From: Meloidogyne chitwoodi
Lineage: Eukaryota > Nematoda > Chromadorea > Rhabditida > Meloidogynidae
Length of the DNA stretch: 64,000 nt
Direction of reading: 5' to 3'
Assembly (NCBI GenBank): GCA_015183035.1
Contig: JACZZP010000006.1
Span: forward strand, 496,001-560,000
The notes below the pieces were generated by a model. That model did not search any database and was not told where the DNA came from. It saw only the letters and a list, made by a program, of their open reading frames with translations. Of this stretch, positions 32,772-44,666 are shown piece by piece; within the stretch, counting starts at the first letter, position 1; each line of letters begins with the position of its first letter. The position numbers and the translations under genes are program-made.

Positions 32772-33119
32772 TGGCTCTACTTCACTTTATGAGTCAAATC
32801 GAACATTATGAGTCCAAATGGAAGTTTATGAGTCCAAACGATTTTGCTAAGGAATTAGAGTCTCATTGAGTGATTACAGGAATTGGTTCCGGTCACGTTT
32901 CCGGGTCCCTTTTAAAGTTTTTTGAATAAAATAGAGAATTCCGTCCTAGTTTCATCACGATTTTTGAAAAAAACTGAAAAATGGACCCGGAAACATGACT
33001 GGGACCAATTCCTGTAACCACTAAATGAGACTCTAATTCCTTAGCAAAATCGTTTGGACTCATAAACTTTAATTTGGATTCATAATGTTCGATTTGACTC
33101 ATAAAGTGAAGTAGAGCCA
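32772..33119. mobile_element. TIR element, GGCTCTACTTCAC family, in K3 intron
   Basis: Inverted ends TGGCTCTACTTCACTTTATG and complement enclose ATGAGTCCAA words and a core with AGTCTCATT / AATGAGACT. No clear target duplication is seen. Confidence 0.6.
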
Positions 33120-34225
33120 TTATTCTTTAATAATAATAAAATAAAAACTAACATTTCCGAATCCTCCTTTTCCCAATTTGTGATATTCACTAAGTTTTAA
33201 TTCAATTCCATTTATATTTTTTTCCTTATTTAATTTATGAATTAAATAATTACCACATGGACATTTTGCTTGATTACTTTGTGAAGTTGATACTTAATTA
33301 AAATAAATATATTATTTTTTTTTTTAATAAAAGCATAAGTTTATTACAAAAAAATTTAATTTTTTACCTTCTTTGCCGTGTGAAGCTGAGTCAAGTTCTT
33401 AAATTAAAAAAATATTTTTAAAAATATAAATTCTATAAATTGTTATAAATATGTATACTCTTATAAATTTAATTAATATTTTACCTTTTACTAAACACAA
33501 AAATAAAAAATTTAATTTAATTATTTTTAATAATAACATTAATTTTTATTTAATTTTAAATTTAAAATGGGTAAATAAATGAAGGCTAGGCTATAGGGAA
33601 ATGATACTAAACGCGTAGAAAAATTTTTTACTCGTCATAAATCAATTTTTATTTTTTTTTAATTTTAAATTAATTTTAAATCAGTGTTGCCAGATGAAAA
33701 AATAAAAAATCCGCAAATTCATCGGAAAAAATCCTCATTTATAGACAAACTATTTGTTGACTAATAAAAAATTTATATTGAAACATACTCCCCCCTATTG
33801 TTTTTCGATTTTCAAACGTCTATATTTAAGTTCATAGACATCTCCGTACCGTAAGAGTGGTACCATTCGATTCAGCTCATCGAGACGAATCAACTGATAT
33901 TTCTTTTGATATAAAATTATTCAAAATTTTGTCTTATGTTTAGTAAAGCCAATTTAAATTAAAAATTGATTTATGACATGTGAAATTCTATTTTAAATTT
34001 TGCCTTATACTTTTATTTAAATGTACTTTTATTTATTTAAATTTAAACAAAGAAAATTAATTTTTATTGTCTGACCAATATTAATTTATTCAATTCACGT
34101 CTCTCATCTTTCCTTTTTTATATAACACATTAATAGAGTTCAGAGTTCATTTTATCAGTTTATTTAAATTATTAAATTAAATATTAAATATTAAATTATT
34201 TAATTTAAAAAATATATTTATTTAA

Positions 34226-37200
34226 ATGAAATTATTAAAAATTATTAAATTAATTTTTTTATTATTATTCTTAGTAATAGGTAATTAATCAAATTATAAC
34301 AATTAAATATTATTTTTAAAATTAAATTAAAAAAAAAATATTTTTAATTTATTTTAGAATAAAAAAAAGTAAAAAAAAAATATATTATTAAAATTAATTT
34401 TTTTTTTTAATTTAAGAGAATTATTCAAATGCCACCTCCCTTCACAAAGGTAGAAAAATATTTAATTATTATTTTTTAATTTATTTTTAAAAATTTTATC
34501 AAAAATTAATTTATTACAAAAAATATAAAGATTGAACATTTTCTGCACAGAATAGAGCGCAGAGTTAAAATGAAAATTTAATAATATTAAATTACTTTAT
34601 TATAAAAAAAAAATAATTTAATATTTATTTGAGATTTTTGTAGAATTTTAGGATAAATCTTAGTTGTTTAAAAAAGAAAAAGCATTCCTCATAATTTAAA
34701 TGGTTTTTAAACTTTTACTTGTTTTTTACTATAATTAATTTTTAAAAAGGATCAACTTCAAATGACCAAAGTGAAAGATGTCCATGTGGTAAATATTTCA
34801 TTAATCAATTTAAAGAAAAAGAAAAAATAGGTAAAATGGAATTAAAAGTAACAGATTATGGCCAAGTACAAGGAACTTTTGGAAATGTAAGTATATAATT
34901 TAAAATAAATATTTGGTATATTTCTATTTTTATTTTGAGTTAAACGACCACAATATTTTTAAAAATAAATAAATAGTAGATATCGGGGAAGGTACCCTGA
35001 GCAGCGAAAGTGATGGGAACATTTTAAATAATGTATAATAAATTAAATTAAAAAATTTATTAACAAATTTTTAAAGGTTAATTTTATAGGGGAATTTCGC
35101 CAAACCGTTGGACCCCGAGAGTTAGTTTTACTTAACAAATAAAAGTAAAATGTGAGGGAACAGGAAACTTGAGGATCAAATTATGATTAGGTTATTAGGT
35201 CTTTAAGTGTTTGTTATGGTATTCCCGTTTCCCGATTTATATACCGCCAAAAATTAAGCAATTTAAATTATTAATATACCGTATTTACTCTAATAGAATG
35301 ACAGTCATTCTATTTTTTGACACCCTCAAATTTTGTCATTCAATTAGAGGTGTCATTCAAATAGAGGGTGTCATTGTATTTTTCAATGACCAATTTTTCA
35401 TTAATTTATTCAAATTTTTAATTAATTAAACAACCGAAGAATCACTAATATATTTTCTCAATTGTGAATGATTGTCTTGGTTTCTTTTCGGATGGTCCCT
35501 CCTCGTCTGTCAAATTCAATACGTCGGTAAATAAAAAGTTGGATCCCTACTTGTCCGCAAAGAGAATTCGCTCTTTTCCTTCTCTTGCATTTTTGGCGTT
35601 AGGAGAAGTGCACGCTTATTTTTCCTTATCCTCTATTATAATATGCCTTTTGGCATTTGGAAAGAAATGGATAAAATAATTAAAATTAATTAATAATAGT
35701 GATTAAGATTCAGAATTATCCGTCAGATGAGATATATACAAAAACTGAATTACCTAAATATTTGTCCTTTTACTGGTTTTTATCCCTTCATTATAATCCC
35801 TTAACAGGTTCACCTGATCTTTTAGAAATATATTTGAGAATGTTGTCCCAAATTTATGTTATTTGATTATTAATCTTTGGTCACTTTTAAAATAATTATA
35901 TTTTCACTTTATTATTAATTAATTATTTTATCCATTTCTTTCCAAATGCCAAAAGGCATATTATAATAGAGGAGAAGGAAAAATAAGCGTGCACTTCTCC
36001 TAACGCCAAAAATACAAGAGAAGGAAAGAAAAGAGCGAATTCTCTTTGCGGACAGGTAGGGATCCAACTGGTTATTTACCCAATACGTCAATATTTTCAT
36101 CAAAATTATCCATCTATAACTTAAAAATAATGAAAAGAAAAAAAATTAGGCAAAGTATATTCATAGGCAATTTATTTCACGGTAACCCAAAAGTGTCATT
36201 CAATTAGAGGTGTCATTCAAATAGAGGGTGTCATTTTATTTTTCTATGCCCTCAAATTGTGTCACTCAAATAGAGGTGTCATTCAAATGGAGGTGTCATT
36301 CTATTAGAGTAAATACGGTATAACAGGTTCAACACGCATACATTTTTGCAAATAAGGAAAAATGTGTAGCATTAAAAATATCAGTAATGAATAAGAGAAA
36401 TGATACATTCAATAAGGCTAAGGTAGAAAGAGAAGTTGATGTTTTAAAATTTTTAAATGATCAAGAAAAGCTTGGAAAAGAAAGGAATTATATTATAAAA
36501 ATGTTTGGATAGTATGTTTATATATTTTATTATAAATTATTTAATTAATTAAATTAATAAAATTATTAATTTTATTAAATGATATTTTTTAAGTGAGAAA
36601 AAAGACAATTATATGTATATTGTGTTAGAAATTGGAAAAAAAGATTTATACGATTATTTAATTGAAGCAATCGAAACGAAAAAGATGAAACCTAGAACAA
36701 ATGAAGATTTTCTTATTAAAATAATTAAAGGAGCAGCATTAGCATTGGAACAATTTCATAAATGTGATTTTAAATAAAATTTAATTAAATAAATTTAATT
36801 TAAATAAATAAAATATATTTAGTTGGAATTCATGGAGATGTTAAAGAAGATAATTTTATTGTTTTTAATGAAAATGAAAAGTTTATCGAAATTAAAATAA
36901 TTGATTTTAACATTTCTGTTATTGATGATATTCAACATGTTTTACCAGACACATATGAAACATCTAAATTTTCAAAGGCACCAGAAATTTATGGAAATGA
37001 TATAGTAATCTAATAAAACTTTTTATTTAATATATATTTATTAAAAAGTAATTTAATAAATAAACTTGGATTTTATTTAATTTTATAAATAAAATTGTAA
37101 AAAAATTGAAACCAAGTGATTCGAATTTTAGTAAAATATAGTAAAAAATTATATATTTTTTACTTTGTTTAAATGGTTGACATTTCTGTATTGTATTTAT

Positions 37201-38435
37201 TCTATTTAATATTTATTATATTTTTAAATTATAAGTTAACACGTGAAGCGGACGTTTGGGCATTTGGAAGAATGGCGTACGTTCTTTTTCATTATAATAA
37301 TAAATGTAATTAATTAATTAATTAAAGTAAAATAATTAAATTTTGGTTATTATAAATTATCGGAATAACGCTAAATATTTTATTTATTGGCCAATCCTTC
37401 GGAATTGTGGTCCCTTCGAAGAAAAAATCTAAAAATTTTAGAAACTTGTTTTTAGGGGTAATTTGTGGCGGAGATCACGAATCTTAACTCAGATTTTGTT
37501 TAACACTTGATTTTATCAATGATTTTTAGTTAATCATGTGGATGATTTACGATTTTTAATCGCTCGTAATTCGGTCCATATTCATTTCTATAAAACATAA
37601 GTGGTACTATCCGATTCAGCTCAATGAGACGAATCGAATAGATGTCTTTTTTTCCGCTGAAAAATTATTTTTTCAAAAAATCAAATACTTGATTAAAAAT
37701 CATAGATAAAATCAAGTGATAGACAAAATCTGACCTCAGATTCGTGATCAGCGTCCCAAATTACTCCAAGAAACATGTTTTCAGAATTATTTAATTTTTT
37801 TGATGGGACCACAATTCCGAAGGATTGCCATTTATTGTTTAGTTAAATTAAATATTCTGTTTAGGATTGGAAGTTTCTAAATTATTAAAAAACATTTAAA
37901 TTTTTCTTTTGCCCTAATTTTTATTAATTACCATAAAATTAACTAAACGAATCTTTTATTTTGTATAATATGTATTTGTTTTAGTTGAATATTCAACAAT
38001 TAAAAAGTACCTTTCCGACAAAAAATATGACACAAAATTGGATCGTGTTATAAAGGTAATAAATTAAATAAAAATTAAACAATTTATTTAATCTCAAAAT
38101 TTTTGAAAAAAATATTTGAAGACATATAATAGTTCAAAAATATCATTTCTAAACTAATTATTTTTTTAAGTTTTTTAATAGATTTTGATAAAATAAAAAA
38201 AAATAAAGATTTAATTTAAAAAATATTTTTATAGGCTTGTTTTCAAGAAAAACCTGAAGATCGTCCAAAAATGAATGAAATTTTACGTTTTCTCGATAAT
38301 GTAATTAAATATTTTCCATATGAGGAAAGAGAAATTGAGCTTGAACAAAAAAGAGAAAAAGAACGTCTTGAAAAAGAAGAAGAAGAAGCTAGCCATTTTC
38401 AATTAGAATATTGGCCTAAATATATTAAAGTTTAA
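34226..38435 (+). CDS. K4: secreted kinase-like protein, intact chain
   Basis: Exons are 34226-34280, 34417-34449, 34750-34886, 36327-36511, 36594-36763, 36823-37004, 37236-37305, 37985-38055 and 38235-38435, totalling 1,104 nt (367 aa) in frame. The signal peptide is MKLLKIIKLIFLLLFLVIG and the linker CPCGKY. The glycine loop is degraded (VQGTFGNV, first Gly lost). VALK, EREVDVL, IHGDVKEDNF, DFN, KAPE, DVWAFG and EDRPKM follow. The charged tail IELEQKREKERLEKEEEE probably forms a helix. HAYW, conserved elsewhere, is HAYI here. The intron before the ATP-site exon is 1,440 bp because of nested insertions, and the acceptor lies only 6 bp past the end of one of them (36320). K4 is divergent from K3; the 686-bp spacer between their starts would hold both promoters. 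Confidence 0.8.
35277..36320. mobile_element. TIR element (TACCGTATTT type) with TA duplication, in K4 intron
   Basis: Inverted termini TACCGTATTTACTCTAATAG and complement are flanked by TA on each side. Subterminal GTGTCATTCAAATAGAGG repeats are present on both sides. It is interrupted by the nested element 35526-36080. Confidence 0.75.
35526..36080. mobile_element. Mutator-like MITE nested in 35277-36320
   Basis: Inverted ends GGTAAATAAAAAGTTGGATC and GATCCAACTGGTTATTTACC are flanked by a perfect 9-bp duplication CAATACGTC (35517-35525 and 36081-36089). A 9-bp duplication with long inverted repeats fits Mutator-like elements. Relatives lie at 41121, 42997 and 43993. Confidence 0.8.
37388..37830. 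mobile_element. TIR element in K4 intron 7
   Basis: Inverted ends TGGCCAATCCTTCGGAATTG and CAATTCCGAAGGATTGCCA extend further inward (GGTCCC...GGGACC). The whole 443 bp is a near palindrome around TTTATCTATGATTTT-like sequence. No precise target duplication was determined. Confidence 0.65.
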
Positions 38436-38471
38436 ATTTATATAAAAAATTGAGTTAACTAAACATTATAC

Positions 38472-38770
38472 TTTATTTATTCTAATAGAACGACATTTTG
38501 TTTTATGAGTCTAACCTAGACATCAATACCTTATACATCAACTAACCCTATATATCAACTTTACAAAAATAATAAAAAGACAATTATACCACCAACTATT
38601 CGAAATTAATTGTAGAATCAATATCTAATAAACAAGACCTGTTATCACCTTAAAATTTACACATGAGCCTTGTAGATAAGCAGTTCTAAACTCATTGAGT
38701 TGATGTATGGGGTTGACCCTGTTTTATTATTCAATCTTTTTCTTGATTGTCGTTCTATTAGAATAAATAA
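38472..38770. repeat. K4 copy of the 3'-flank hairpin MITE, with an insertion
   Basis: Ends TTTATTCTAATAGAACGACA and TGTCGTTCTATTAGAATAAA pair. Compared with the K1 and remnant copies, about 200 bp (near 38518-38725, with ACATCAA...TTGATGT ends) have been inserted in the middle. Confidence 0.55.
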
Positions 38771-38898
38771 TGTATTTCTTTTTAAGTAATTTTCCCGATT
38801 TTAATTCTTTTTTGAATGTTTTTCTTTTTTTTTTTACCAAATTTAAACAATTAAAATATTTGTACATAAACACATAGTTATGCCAAACTGAGTGAATA

Positions 38899-39018
38899 TA
38901 CCGTATTCTTCGAATAGTTACCCTGGGTAATTAATGTCTCAACCTTTCCTTAGAGGGGGTAATTAATGGAAGTGTGGTAATTAATTGATGGAGGGTAATT
39001 AATCGAAGAAATACGGAA
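38899..39018. mobile_element. Small TACCGTATT-type MITE
   Basis: Ends TACCGTATTCTTCGAATAG and TTAATCGAAGAAATACGG enclose three GGTAATTAAT words. It is related by termini to 35277-36320 and 61710-61793. The rest of the K4-K5 spacer, 39019-39733, is AT-rich and resembles the K6 upstream region, so it is probably the K5 promoter. Confidence 0.6.
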
Positions 39019-39733
39019 TGTTAAGTTTATTAAATTATTATTTAACTTTAAATTATTTAATAGTCAATTTAATAAAAGTAGAATATCTTAAAAATATTAG
39101 AATTTATTTAAACAAACTTGGCATAACTAAAGTTTTACAGAAAATTAGTAAAATTTTATTATTTTTACCCATATTTTGTTAAAATATAATTATTCATTCT
39201 AAGAATGTTTTTTAAGCTTTATGTCCGTTTCCTCATATTTTTAGTAAAATTAACAAAAACAAAATATTGAAACATATCCTAATTAAAATTTTTTTAAACA
39301 TTCTTTGAAATTATCGGCTCAATCAGAACTCTAAAATAAAAAGAAATTCTTTGTTTTATTGTTTGGTCAATATTATCAATTTGAACAATTTAAAATAAAT
39401 TTTTAAAAAAAATAAAATTGATTTATGATACTTCAAATTGCGCCTTTATTGCACTTTTTCTTAAAAATTTAAAAAAATCAATTTTTTCTTGCCAAATTAT
39501 CCAAGGCATTAATTTATTCACATGTTTATTGCACTTTTACATAAAGTAAACAACTACAAAAATTGTATTTGGCAATACAAAATGACGATAAATAATTTCG
39601 AAAATGAACATGATCTTATGAAATATTTTTAGATAAAAGAGGGATTAATAAGTTCATGTCCGATTTTACCTTTTTAAATTTAAAATATTTATTTATTTAT
39701 TAATAAAAAAACTTAATTAAATAGTTATATTAA

Positions 39734-42700
39734 ATGAAAACAATTTTATTATTTCCTTTAATTTTAATATATTTATTACAAGGTAATAATAATTAATTAA
39801 TTAAAATATAGATCAAATCAGTCTTGCAACGGATTGAGAGAAAATGTCGGGTCAGCCTAAATTTCCTCAGAAAAACTGTTTAAGTGGAAGGGAAACTCTA
39901 CTATATAACTTTCTTAATTCGTCATTGTTTTTAAACTTTTATTTATTTTTTACTATAATTTAATTTTTAAAAAGAATCAAACTCAAATGACCAAAGTGAA
40001 AAATGTCCATGTGGTAAATACTCATTTAATCAATTAAAAAAAGAAGAAAAAATAGGTGAAATTAAATTAAAAATAGAAGAAGAAACAGATGATGAAAATT
40101 TAATAGAAGTTGGAAGTTTCGCATTTGTAAGTTATTTTCATTTGAAATTTTGAACATTTAGTATAAAAGAAGCCTAACCCGCATTTAGAAGAAGAGAAAA
40201 ATTATACTTTATCTTTTAATTTCATACTTTATGTTTACACTAGTGCCGGCGCCTGACCGGATTTTTCCTGAGTCCGGGTCCCAAATCCAGGTTTTTTCGC
40301 AATTCCTGATTTTTCCGGACCTCGATTAATCCCGAAAAATCTGGCCGGATCCGGTCCGGCTATACTCACAAAACCAAAATCTGGTCAGGAAATCCGGAAA
40401 AATCGATTTATCCTGTCACTAGTTTCCACTATTGAGAGTTCCCAATTAATAATTTTTATAATTGAAATTTCTCTCAATTAATAAAGCATAACGGTAAGAT
40501 ATGGCTAACGGTGAAGGGCCTTATCAACGCTAAGTGCTGTCTTTAGTGACTACTAGAGATGGGAACGGGTCCGGGTCCGGGCCCCGGCCGGTCATTTCAT
40601 ATTTTAAAAACCCGGACCCGGTTTTTTCAAAATTCCCAACACTAGTGACTACCCAGAAATAGTGGTCTAATTCCAATTTAAATAGAGGGAGTTCCCAAAA
40701 GTCTGTTGGACATTGAAAGGTTTCAGAGCCTTTAAAAAATAATAACTGGGATATTTAGCTTAGAAATTGTTGTTATTAATTAATCAGGTGTTGGTGGATT
40801 CACTTAGGTGTTTTTAATAATTAACTTTATTAAATTAACTAAATTAAATTATAAAACAAAAATTTATTATAAATTTATTTAATTTAAAAATTTTGAATTT
40901 ATCTTTAAAATTTTTAAAGATTAAACACGCATATTGGCCAAAAGAAAATAAATGTGTAGCATTAAAAATATCAGATATGGACATAAACGTTATTAAAATT
41001 AAGCCTATGATAGAAAGAGAAGTTGATGTTCTGAATTATTTTAATAATGAAGTGCCTGACAATGAAAGGAATTATATTATAAGAATGTTTGGACAGTAAG
41101 TTTATATATTTTATTATAAAGGTAAATGTCCAGTTGGCTATCTACCTGTACGCAAAGAGAATTCGCTCTTTTCTTTCATTCTCTTGCATTTTTGGCGTTA
41201 GGAGAAGTGCACTCTTATTTTTCCTTCTCCTCTATAATTTCCTTTTGGCACTTTGAAAGATAGGGATAAAATAATTAAAATTAATTAATAATAAAGTGAT
41301 TAAAATTCAGAATGTCCGTCAAATGAGACATATTACAGAAACTGAATTACCTAAATATTTGTCCTTTTACTGGTTTTTATCCTTTCATTATAATCCCATA
41401 AAAGGTTGTTATCCACCTGATCTTCTATAAATATATTTGAGAATGATGTCCCAAATTTATGTTCTTTGATTTAATCTTTAGTTACTTTTAAAATAAATAT
41501 ATTTTCATTTTATTATTTAATTTTAATTATTTTATCGCTTTCTTTCCAAGTGCCAAAAGGCATATTACAGTGTAGAGGAAAAATAAGCGTGTACTTATCC
41601 TAACGCCAAAAATGCAAGAGAAGAAAAGAAAAGAGCGAATTCTCTTTGCGGACAGGTAGATAGCCAACTGGACATTTACCTATTATAAATTATTAAAATA
41701 AATATTTGAAATAATAATTTTTTAAGCGAAGAAAAAGAAGATGCTGACGACCATTCTATGTTTATTATGTTAGAACTTGGAAAAAAAGATTTAATAAATT
41801 ATTTTGAAGATACAGTCAATGAAAAAGACGGCGAATTAATTCCAAGAACAAATGAAGATTTTATTATTAAAATAATTAAAGGAGCAGCATTAGCATTAAA
41901 TCAATTTCATAAATGTAAGAAAATATTTAATTATATTTAATTAATATAGCTTTAGATTTAAAAGCACCAGAGATTAAAGACACAAATAATGTAATTTAAT
42001 AAGCTTTATTTTTTAATTTATATTATTAAATATTAATTATAAAATTATCTAAAATAAAGTAAATTAAGTGCTAAGTTTTAGATTAAAAGCTCTAAATTAT
42101 TCTAAAATGGTTTTTCTTACCGAAGTATGATTTTGTATGACCTTCCAAGTACTGTTGATAACCCCTATAAAATTCCTAATTTATTCAATTTAAAAATATA
42201 TTTTTAAAATAAAGTTAACACGTGAAGCGGACATTTGGGCATTTGGAAAAATGGTGTACTTGTTTTTTCATTGTACAGTAAAATGTAATTATTTAAATAA
42301 ATAATTAAATATTCATAAATTTAGGAAAAAGTAACAATTATTGTTTAGTTAAATTAGTTAAATATAGGATAAGAAATTTTTTAGATTATTAGGTAAGACG
42401 TTTAAATTTTTATCTTTTTCTTTTAACAGTTTAAGAATTATTCCTCTTGGAGTATTTTCGAATAATTCTTCTTTTAACAGAAAAACCTTTTCTACAAATA
42501 ATTATTAAAGAATAATTTTGAATTATTTAAAAATTGTATTATCTGTTTAATCTTATTAAAATAATCCAAAATTATTTTTAATTTTTCAATAATTTTGCTC
42601 GGAAAGGATTATTCCGTTGAAGAGGAATTATCTGAATAAACTGGGGAGGAATTTTCCGAGAGGAATAATTCTAAGAGAAAAAATCTGTTAAGCAAAATTA

Positions 42701-43770
42701 ACAAAACTAAGAGTTCATTTTGTTTAATATATTTGTTTTAGTCGAATATTCAACAATTAAAGAGTACCGTTCAAACACAAAATATGATACAAAATTGGAT
42801 CGTCTTATAAAGGTAATAAATTAAATAAAAATTAAACAATTTATTAATAATCTCAAAATTTTTGAAAAAATAATTATTAAAAGATGTAATTCAACCATTT
42901 ATTTACTACTAAAATCTTTTAAAATCGTTACCCAATTTAACCCAAAATTTTATTTAAAACGAAAAATCAACAAAAAATATTTAATTTAAAAAATATGGTA
43001 AATGTGTAGTTGGCGGTCTACCTGTACGCAAAAGACGTTTGCAGTTTGCAAGCGCTCTTTGCATTTTTGGCGTTAGGAGAGTCGCTCACTCATTTTTCCT
43101 TTTCCATTATAGTATGCTTTTGGCACAGAGAGAAAAGGGGAAAATAATTAATAATAAAGTGAAAATATGTTTATTTTAAATGATCAAAGATTATAAATTT
43201 GGGACAACATTCTCAAATATATTTCTAGAAGATCAGGTGGATAACAACCTTTTATGGGATTATAATGAAGGGATAAAAACCAGTAAAAGGACAAATATTT
43301 AGGTAATTCAGTTTCTGTGAAATGTCTCATTTGACGAACCATTCTGAATCTCAATCTATTCCAAAAAGCTTCGATCTGTTGAGTATTCGCTCCGTTGTCA
43401 GGATTTATAAAGAATTCTTGATGATTAAACTTTATTATTAATTATTTTCCCCTTTTCTCTCTGTGCCAAAAGCATACTATAATGGAAAAGGAAAAATGAG
43501 TGAGCGACTCTCCTAACGCCAAAAATGCAAAGAGCGCTTGCAAACTGCAAACGTCTTTTGCGTACAGGTAGACCGCCAACTACACATTTACCAAAAATAT
43601 TTTTATAGGCTTGTCTTCAAGAAAAACCTGAAGATCGTCCAAAAATGAAACAAATTTTAGATTTTCTCAATGGTGAAATTGGACATTTTCCATATAAGCA
43701 ACGAGAAATTGGGCGTAAGCGCAAGAGAGAAAATAAACATTTTGAAAAAAGAAAAAGGAAGAAACTTTAA
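39734..43770 (+). CDS. K5: secreted pseudokinase lacking the catalytic loop
   Basis: Exons are 39734-39782, 39975-40126, 40920-41095, 41727-41914, 41950-41990, 42215-42284, 42742-42812 and 43609-43770, totalling 909 nt (302 aa) in frame. The signal peptide is MKTILLFPLILIYLLQG (K2/K6 type) and the linker CPCGKYSFNQL (K4/K8 type). The glycine loop is degenerate (EVGSFAFI), but VALK and EREVDVL remain. The exon that should carry HGDVKxENF and DFN is reduced to 41 nt (SLDLKAPEIKDTNN), so both catalytic and metal-binding segments are absent. The short exon still joins in frame on both sides. DIWAFG and EDRPKM follow, then a very basic tail (GRKRKRENKHFEKRKRKKL). It cannot be an active kinase by the usual mechanism. 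Two Mutator-like MITEs and two hAT-like MITEs sit in its introns. An upstream acceptor choice at 41950 or 41956 is unresolved; both keep frame. Confidence 0.75.
40241..40421. mobile_element. hAT-like MITE H (181 bp) in K5 intron
   Basis: Termini TAGTGCCGGCGCC and CCTGTCACTA are flanked by GTTTACAC and GTTTCCAC (7 of 8 identical). It is GC-rich, with CCGGAT and CCGGAC words. Confidence 0.65.
40554..40644. mobile_element. hAT-like MITE I (91 bp) in K5 intron
   Basis: Termini TAGAGATGGGAA and TTCCCAACACTA are flanked by a perfect 8-bp duplication GTGACTAC (40546-40553 and 40645-40652). Its interior is GGGTCCGGG-type repeats. Confidence 0.8.
41121..41680. mobile_element. Mutator-like MITE in K5 intron 4
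   Basis: In this 560-bp palindromic element, ends GGTAAATGTCCAGTTGGCTA and complement are flanked by a perfect 9-bp duplication TATTATAAA (41112-41120 and 41681-41689). The interior is shared with 35526-36080. Confidence 0.85.
42997..43592. mobile_element. Mutator-like MITE in the last K5 intron
   Basis: Ends GGTAAATGTGTAGTTGGCGG and complement are flanked by AAAAATAT on both sides. The right edge lies 16 bp before the first base of the last exon, so the splice acceptor region is largely target-site DNA. Confidence 0.8.
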
Positions 43771-43992
43771 AAAATTTTTAAAGCTTAAATAGTGTGTCGA
43801 ATCAGTACTGCACCACTTTATTTTTATGCTTTTTATATTTTTCTGGCCGTACTGAAGTGTGTTCTCTTTTAATTTTAATCGATTTACACTTTTATTTAGC
43901 CTCTCTGACCTCTATAAAATTCAACCTTTTTCTTCAATTGTATTTAGATAAAATTAAATTTATAAAAAATTTTCAATTTCATCGGTTTTAGT

Positions 43993-44350
43993 GGTAAATG
44001 TCCAGTTGATTTCCCACCTGTCTGCAAAGAGAATTCGCTCTTTTCTTTCCTTCTCTTGCATGTTTGGAGTTAGGAGAAGTGCACGCTTATTTTTCCTTCT
44101 CCGCTGTAATATGCCTTTTGGCACTTTGAAAGAAAGGGATAAAATAATTAAAATTAATTAATAATAAAGTGAACAAAGATTAATAATCAAAGAACATAAA
44201 TTTGGGACAAAATTCTAAAATATAGTAGATAACAACCTTTATGGGATTATAATGAAGGGATAAGAACCAGTAAAAGGACAAATATTTAGGTAATTCAGTT
44301 TCTGTAATGCTTTATCTGATGGACAATTCTAAATCTTAATCTATTCCATA
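43993..44350 (+). mobile_element. Truncated Mutator-like MITE after K5
   Basis: It starts GGTAAATGTCCAGTTGATTT and follows the interior of 41121-41680 (CTGTCTGCAAAGAGAATTCG). It stops near 44350 without the opposite terminus. Confidence 0.6.
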
Positions 44351-44568
44351 AAGCCTCGATCTGTTGAGTATTCGAATTATAGTCAATTAATTTTAATACA
44401 CAATTTTTCCTAGAAATTTATATAACTTTTTGTCAAAAATGACAAATTTTTTAATATTTTAGTTTTAAACTGGATAACTTTTCAACTTTTTTATGTGAAC
44501 AAATCGTTAAATTGCATAAAATTTGAGATGTTTGAGTTTTCTTTGTTTTGATTCCTATTTGTTGTATA

Positions 44569-44666
44569 TAGGGTTGTCGGATCCGAAAAAAGCCGGATAT
44601 CCGGAAATTTTCGTATCGGATCTCGGTTCCGGATATCCGGCAATTCCCTAGGATCAGACAACCCTA
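44569..44666. mobile_element. TAGGGTTGTCGGATCC-type TIR element
   Basis: The ends TAGGGTTGTCGGATCCG and AGGATCAGACAACCCTA are nearly inverted, with CCGGATATCCGG palindromes inside. It is the larger relative of 693-744. No clear 8-bp duplication is seen. Confidence 0.55.

Larger units (their letters stand above)
30647..33539 (-). pseudogene. K3: kinase-like gene with 2-bp frameshift
   Basis: Exons are 33485-33539, 33368-33397, 33153-33292, 32507-32697, 32211-32396, 31976-32160, 31794-31860, 31250-31335 and 30647-30784. The signal exon reads MLLLKIIKLNFLFLCLVKG, the short second exon ELDSASHGKEG, and the linker CPCGNY. The glycine loop is canonical (LGKGGFGNV), with VALK, KREVEVL, VHGDVKAENF, DFN, KAPE, DVWAFG and YRPRM. 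Compared with the other copies, the FLIKIIKG segment in exon 5 lacks two bases near 32251-32262, giving an immediate stop. Every other exon is open and its splice sites are good, so the lesion is recent or an assembly error. Without it, this would be one of the most kinase-like copies. Introns contain elements 31364-31556 and 32772-33119. Confidence 0.7.

Noticed and set aside
35464..36103. ORFs on both strands with a shared LDPYLSAKRIRSF peptide
   Set aside because: They lie in the inverted arms of a Mutator-like MITE, so both strands give the same peptide.
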